Assembly (NCBI RefSeq): GCF_011762125.1
Contig: NZ_JAASQN010000002.1
Span: 1 to 64,000, forward strand
Source of the DNA: Sphingopyxis panaciterrae
GTDB taxonomy: Bacteria; Pseudomonadota; Alphaproteobacteria; Sphingomonadales; Sphingomonadaceae
Direction: 5' to 3'
Length of the DNA: 64,000 nt
The notes beneath the pieces are model-generated. The model was not told the origin of the DNA. It worked only from the letters and a program-made list of their open reading frames with translations, and searched no databases. Made by a program: the position numbers and the translations under genes. Shown piece after piece: positions 61,593-64,000 of this stretch. The number at the start of each line of letters is the position of its first letter. The first letter of the stretch is position 1.

Positions 61593-62774
61593 ATGAGCGA
61601 GTCCGCCCTCCTTTCCCGCCCGCGCGTCGCGGTCCTGCTGCTGGCTGGCGGGCTGGGCACGCGCGCGGGGTTTGAGACGCCGAAGCAGCTTGCGATACTC
61701 GCGGGCAAGCCGGTGCTGCGCTGGAGCCTCGACGCCTTTGCCGCGCATGATGCGATCGCGGCGGGAATATTGGTGGCGAACGGCGATGTCGTCGCGGCCG
61801 CGGGGGCTTTGCCTGAAGGCTGGAGCATCGCCGAACCGGGTGCAGAGCGACAGGATTCGGTCGCAAACGCCCTCGCCCGCCTTGCCGATTGGGATGATGA
61901 TTCGCTGGTGCTGGTCCACGATGCCGCGCGGCCGGGCGTAACGGGAGCGGTGATCGACCGGCTGCTCATTGCACTCCACGACGGCGCGAAGGCCGCGATC
62001 CCGACGCTGCCGGTTCCCGACACGCTGGTCGAACAGGCGGGCAACGAGGCTGGCGACGTCGTCGATCGCGGTGTGCTGGCGCGCGTTCAGACCCCGCAGG
62101 CGTTTCATTTGGGGACATTGCGGCGGGCGCATGCCGCGGCGGGCGACGGTGCGGCGACCGACGATGCGCAGCTCGTGCGGCGGCTTGGCGTCGCGGTCAC
62201 CGCCGTGGCGGGCGATGCGCGGCTCCACAAACTGACATATGCCGACGATATGGCGATCCTGTCGGGACTATTGGAGAGCAATGTCATGATGCAGACCGCT
62301 GTGGGCATGGGCTATGACGTGCATCGGCTGGTCGCGGACAAGCCGCTGTGGATCGGCGGGCTGGAAATCGCGCATAGTCATGGGCTTGAGGGCCACAGCG
62401 ATGCCGATGTCGCGCTTCATGCACTGACCGATGCGCTGCTTGGTGCGCTGGGCGAAGGCGATATCGGCGATCATTTCCCGCCCAGCGACCCGCAATGGCG
62501 CGGCGCGGCGTCGCATCATTTCCTGTCGTTCGCCGGGACCCGCGTCGCGGCGCGCGGGGGGCGGATCGGCCATATCGACCTGACGATCATCGCGGAAGCG
62601 CCACGGATCGGCCCGCATCGCAACGCGATCCGCGAACGCATCGCCGAAATCCTTGCGATTTCCCCAGTGCGGGTTAGTGTGAAGGCGACAACGACCGAGC
62701 GGCTGGGCTTCACCGGCCGCCGCGAGGGGATCGCCGCCCAGGCCGTCGCCACCCTGCAACTTCCGGAGAATTGA
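61593..62774 (+). CDS. ispDF: Bifunctional IspD/IspF (MEP pathway)
   Basis: Fused enzyme for two non-consecutive steps of the MEP isoprenoid pathway: IspD (about 10-220; LLAGGLGTRAGFETPKQLAI, VHDAARPGVTGAVIDRLLIA) and IspF (about 228-393; GMGYDVHRLVADKPLWIGGL, HSHGLEGHSDADVALHALTD, GDIGDHFPPSDPQW). The fusion is typical of many alphaproteobacteria. 393 residues is normal. It is followed 4 bases later by the CinA-like gene. Confidence 0.96.
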   Translation: MSESALLSRPRVAVLLLAGGLGTRAGFETPKQLAILAGKPVLRWSLDAFAAHDAIAAGILVANGDVVAAAGALPEGWSIAEPGAERQDSVANALARLADWDDDSLVLVHDAARPGVTGAVIDRLLIALHDGAKAAIPTLPVPDTLVEQAGNEAGDVVDRGVLARVQTPQAFHLGTLRRAHAAAGDGAATDDAQLVRRLGVAVTAVAGDARLHKLTYADDMAILSGLLESNVMMQTAVGMGYDVHRLVADKPLWIGGLEIAHSHGLEGHSDADVALHALTDALLGALGEGDIGDHFPPSDPQWRGAASHHFLSFAGTRVAARGGRIGHIDLTIIAEAPRIGPHRNAIRERIAEILAISPVRVSVKATTTERLGFTGRREGIAAQAVATLQLPEN

Positions 62775-62778
62775 CCCC

Positions 62779-63336
62779 GTGCCGTCCGACATTGAAACGC
62801 GCCTCGCCGCGCGCGATAAGCTTGCCGCGGCCGTGCTGGCCGGAAATCGCGCCGCCGGCCGCAAGATCGCCGTTGCCGAAAGCTGTACAGGGGGCATGGT
62901 CGCCGTCGCGCTGACCGATATCGCCGGCAGTTCCGATGTGTTCAGCGCGGGCTTCGTGACCTATTCGGGCGAAGCCAAGAAGCGCCAGCTCGACGTCAGC
63001 AGCGAGATCCTCGAAACCTTCGGCGAAGTGTCGCTGGCCACCGCCTGGGCGATGGCGGCGGGCGCGCTGGCGAACAGCGACGCCGACGTCGCAGTCGCGA
63101 TCACCGGCATTGCCGGCCCTGGCGGCGGGTCGGAGAAAAAACCGGTTGGTCAGGTGGTCTTCGCCCGTGCCCTCCGCGGCCAGGATCCTGACGATTATTT
63201 CACCCAGCGCGTCCAGTTCGACGGCGGCGACCGCGCCGGCATTCGCCACCACGCCACGCTGTTCGCGCTCGACCTGCTTCAGCCCGAACGCGACTCGCTG
63301 CGGCCGTCGGAGGACATCACCCTCCCCGCCGCGTAA
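62779..63336 (+). CDS. pncC: Nicotinamide-nucleotide amidohydrolase, CinA C-terminal family
   Basis: A 185-residue single-domain CinA_C protein: AESCTGGMVAVALTDIAGSS, FVTYSGEAKKRQLDVSSEIL and AITGIAGPGGGSEKKPVGQV are family signatures. It deamidates NMN to recycle NAD intermediates. GTG start 62779, 4 bases after the ispDF stop, without a clear ribosome site and so probably coupled. Its 3' end overlaps the convergent coq10-like gene by 58 bases. Confidence 0.9.
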   Translation: MPSDIETRLAARDKLAAAVLAGNRAAGRKIAVAESCTGGMVAVALTDIAGSSDVFSAGFVTYSGEAKKRQLDVSSEILETFGEVSLATAWAMAAGALANSDADVAVAITGIAGPGGGSEKKPVGQVVFARALRGQDPDDYFTQRVQFDGGDRAGIRHHATLFALDLLQPERDSLRPSEDITLPAA

Positions 63337-63758
63337 AGCTCGTCGGCGCGGGTTTCGAACGCCGCGATCATCTTGCGCAGCGCCCTGTCGAACATCTGCC
63401 CCGCGAGCGTTTCGAAGACGCGGCTGCGGAACGAGAAATCGACCATGAAATCGACGCGGCAACCGCCGTCACCCTGCGGTTCGAAATGCCATTCGTTGCT
63501 GAGGTGGCGCATCGGGCCGTCGATATAGCTGACCGAGACATCGGTCGGGCGCCGCTTGTGAACGCGGCACGAAAAGCTTTCGCGCAGCCCCTTGAAGCCG
63601 ACGATCATGTCGGCGACCGCCTCTTCCTCGCTTTCGCTGCGGATCCGCAAGGCGATCACCCAAGGCAGGAAATCGGGATAGCGCGCAATGTCGCCGACCA
63701 GCGCGAACATCTGTTCGGCGCTGTACGGCAGGACGCGGCTTTCGTGATGCCTCGGCAA
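63279..63758 (-). CDS. Coq10/RatA-like START-domain protein
   Basis: A 159-residue protein of the SRPBCC/START fold close to COQ10 (ubiquinone-binding) and E. coli RatA: ESRVLPYSAEQMFALVGDIA at the N-terminus, RYPDFLPWV, FKGLRESFSCRVHKR and VDFMVDFSFRSRVFETLAGQ. It binds a hydrophobic ligand, most likely ubiquinone. It lies 7 bases after lipA on the same strand, consistent with co-transcription. Its last 58 bases lie opposite the pncC 3' end. Confidence 0.87.
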   Translation of the reverse strand: MPRHHESRVLPYSAEQMFALVGDIARYPDFLPWVIALRIRSESEEEAVADMIVGFKGLRESFSCRVHKRRPTDVSVSYIDGPMRHLSNEWHFEPQGDGGCRVDFMVDFSFRSRVFETLAGQMFDRALRKMIAAFETRADELYAAGRVMSSDGRSESRSG

Positions 63759-63765
63759 ATCCGGG

Positions 63766-64000
63766 TCAACCGGCGGCGGCGGCGCGCGCGAGCTTGGCTT
63801 CGCGCGCCGCGCGCATCCGCTCGAAATCGTCGCCGGCGTGATAGCTCGACCGGGTCAGCGGCGACGAAGCGACCTGAAGGAAACCCTTGGCGCGGGCGAT
63901 CTGGGCATAAGCGTCGAAGGCCTTGGGGGTCACGAATTCGGCGACCTTGGCGTGTTTCGGCGTCGGTTGGAGATATTGGCCCATCGTCATGAAGTCGATG
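63766..64000 (-). CDS. lipA: Lipoyl synthase, 3' part (gene runs past the window)
   Basis: Only the C-terminal part of LipA is present: [27 protein letters not shown]-like [20 protein letters not shown] and [17 protein letters not shown] match the enzyme that inserts sulfur into protein-bound octanoyl. The N-terminus lies beyond base 64000. Upstream of the coq10-like gene on the minus strand. Confidence 0.93.
   Translation of the reverse strand, partial: IDFMTMGQYLQPTPKHAKVAEFVTPKAFDAYAQIARAKGFLQVASSPLTRSSYHAGDDFERMRAAREAKLARAAAAG

Overview
The window is a gene-dense, high-GC chromosomal segment of an alphaproteobacterium, most likely order Sphingomonadales (Sphingopyxis or Sphingomonas-like). 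This rests on the gcrA regulator, separate b' and b subunits of the ATP synthase F0 sector, the dusB-ntrB-ntrC-ntrY-ntrX-hfq-hflX order, a fused ispDF gene, a double-domain Hfq, and intergenic hairpin repeats of the kind that litter sphingomonad genomes. I see no prophage, insertion sequence, CRISPR array or integrated island. The order is inferred from gene content, not from a 16S gene.

Layout from left to right. 1-5000: radC, then a ydbH-ynbE-ydbL outer-membrane biogenesis trio. 5000-7700: F0 ATP synthase operon (atpI, atpB, atpE, atpF', atpF) with a structured leader. 7.8-15.3 kb: housekeeping genes (short-chain dehydrogenase, uvrC, thioesterase, recO, leuB, metZ, apaG, a LysR regulator). 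15.3-17.8 kb: a tightly overlapped operon of ECF sigma factor, four-helix membrane protein and secreted penicillin-recognising serine hydrolase. 17.8-24.3 kb: parE, an outer-membrane barrel, a thioesterase and gcrA, an orphan ABC-2 permease, hspQ, a Yip1 protein, tRNA-Ser(CGA). 24.5-32.6 kb: CoA-transferase, yghU, a TadE/TadG pair, a Phd-PAS fusion, and a paired PimC/PimD-type acyl-CoA dehydrogenase.

32.6-40.3 kb is the most accessory-looking stretch: a sigma/FecR/TonB-receptor surface-signalling cassette and a large autotransporter, bordered by composite hairpin repeats. 40.7-42.5 kb: a 2-oxoglutarate oxygenase, a glutathione transferase and tRNA-Ser(TGA). 42.6-51.2 kb: a long co-directional run linking the cell wall (lytic transglycosylase, rlpA, D,D-carboxypeptidase) to replication and translation (tmk, holB, metG, tatD, an MBL hydrolase, a 58-residue membrane protein). 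51.2-64 kb: mazG, then on the minus strand hflX, hfq, ntrX, ntrY, ntrC, ntrB, dusB, then ispDF and pncC forward, and coq10-like and the lipA tail in reverse.

How the genes work together: the right-hand third joins nitrogen-responsive two-component control (NtrBC, NtrYX) to RNA-level control (Hfq) and tRNA modification (DusB). The centre carries envelope functions: TonB uptake with sigma/anti-sigma feedback, autotransport and peptidoglycan turnover. The most unusual items are the single-chain double Hfq, the antitoxin-like domain fused to PAS domains, the sigma/membrane/serine-hydrolase operon, an ATP synthase leader with direct repeats and competing hairpins, and composite intergenic repeats that look like small non-autonomous mobile elements. 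None is a proven new system.
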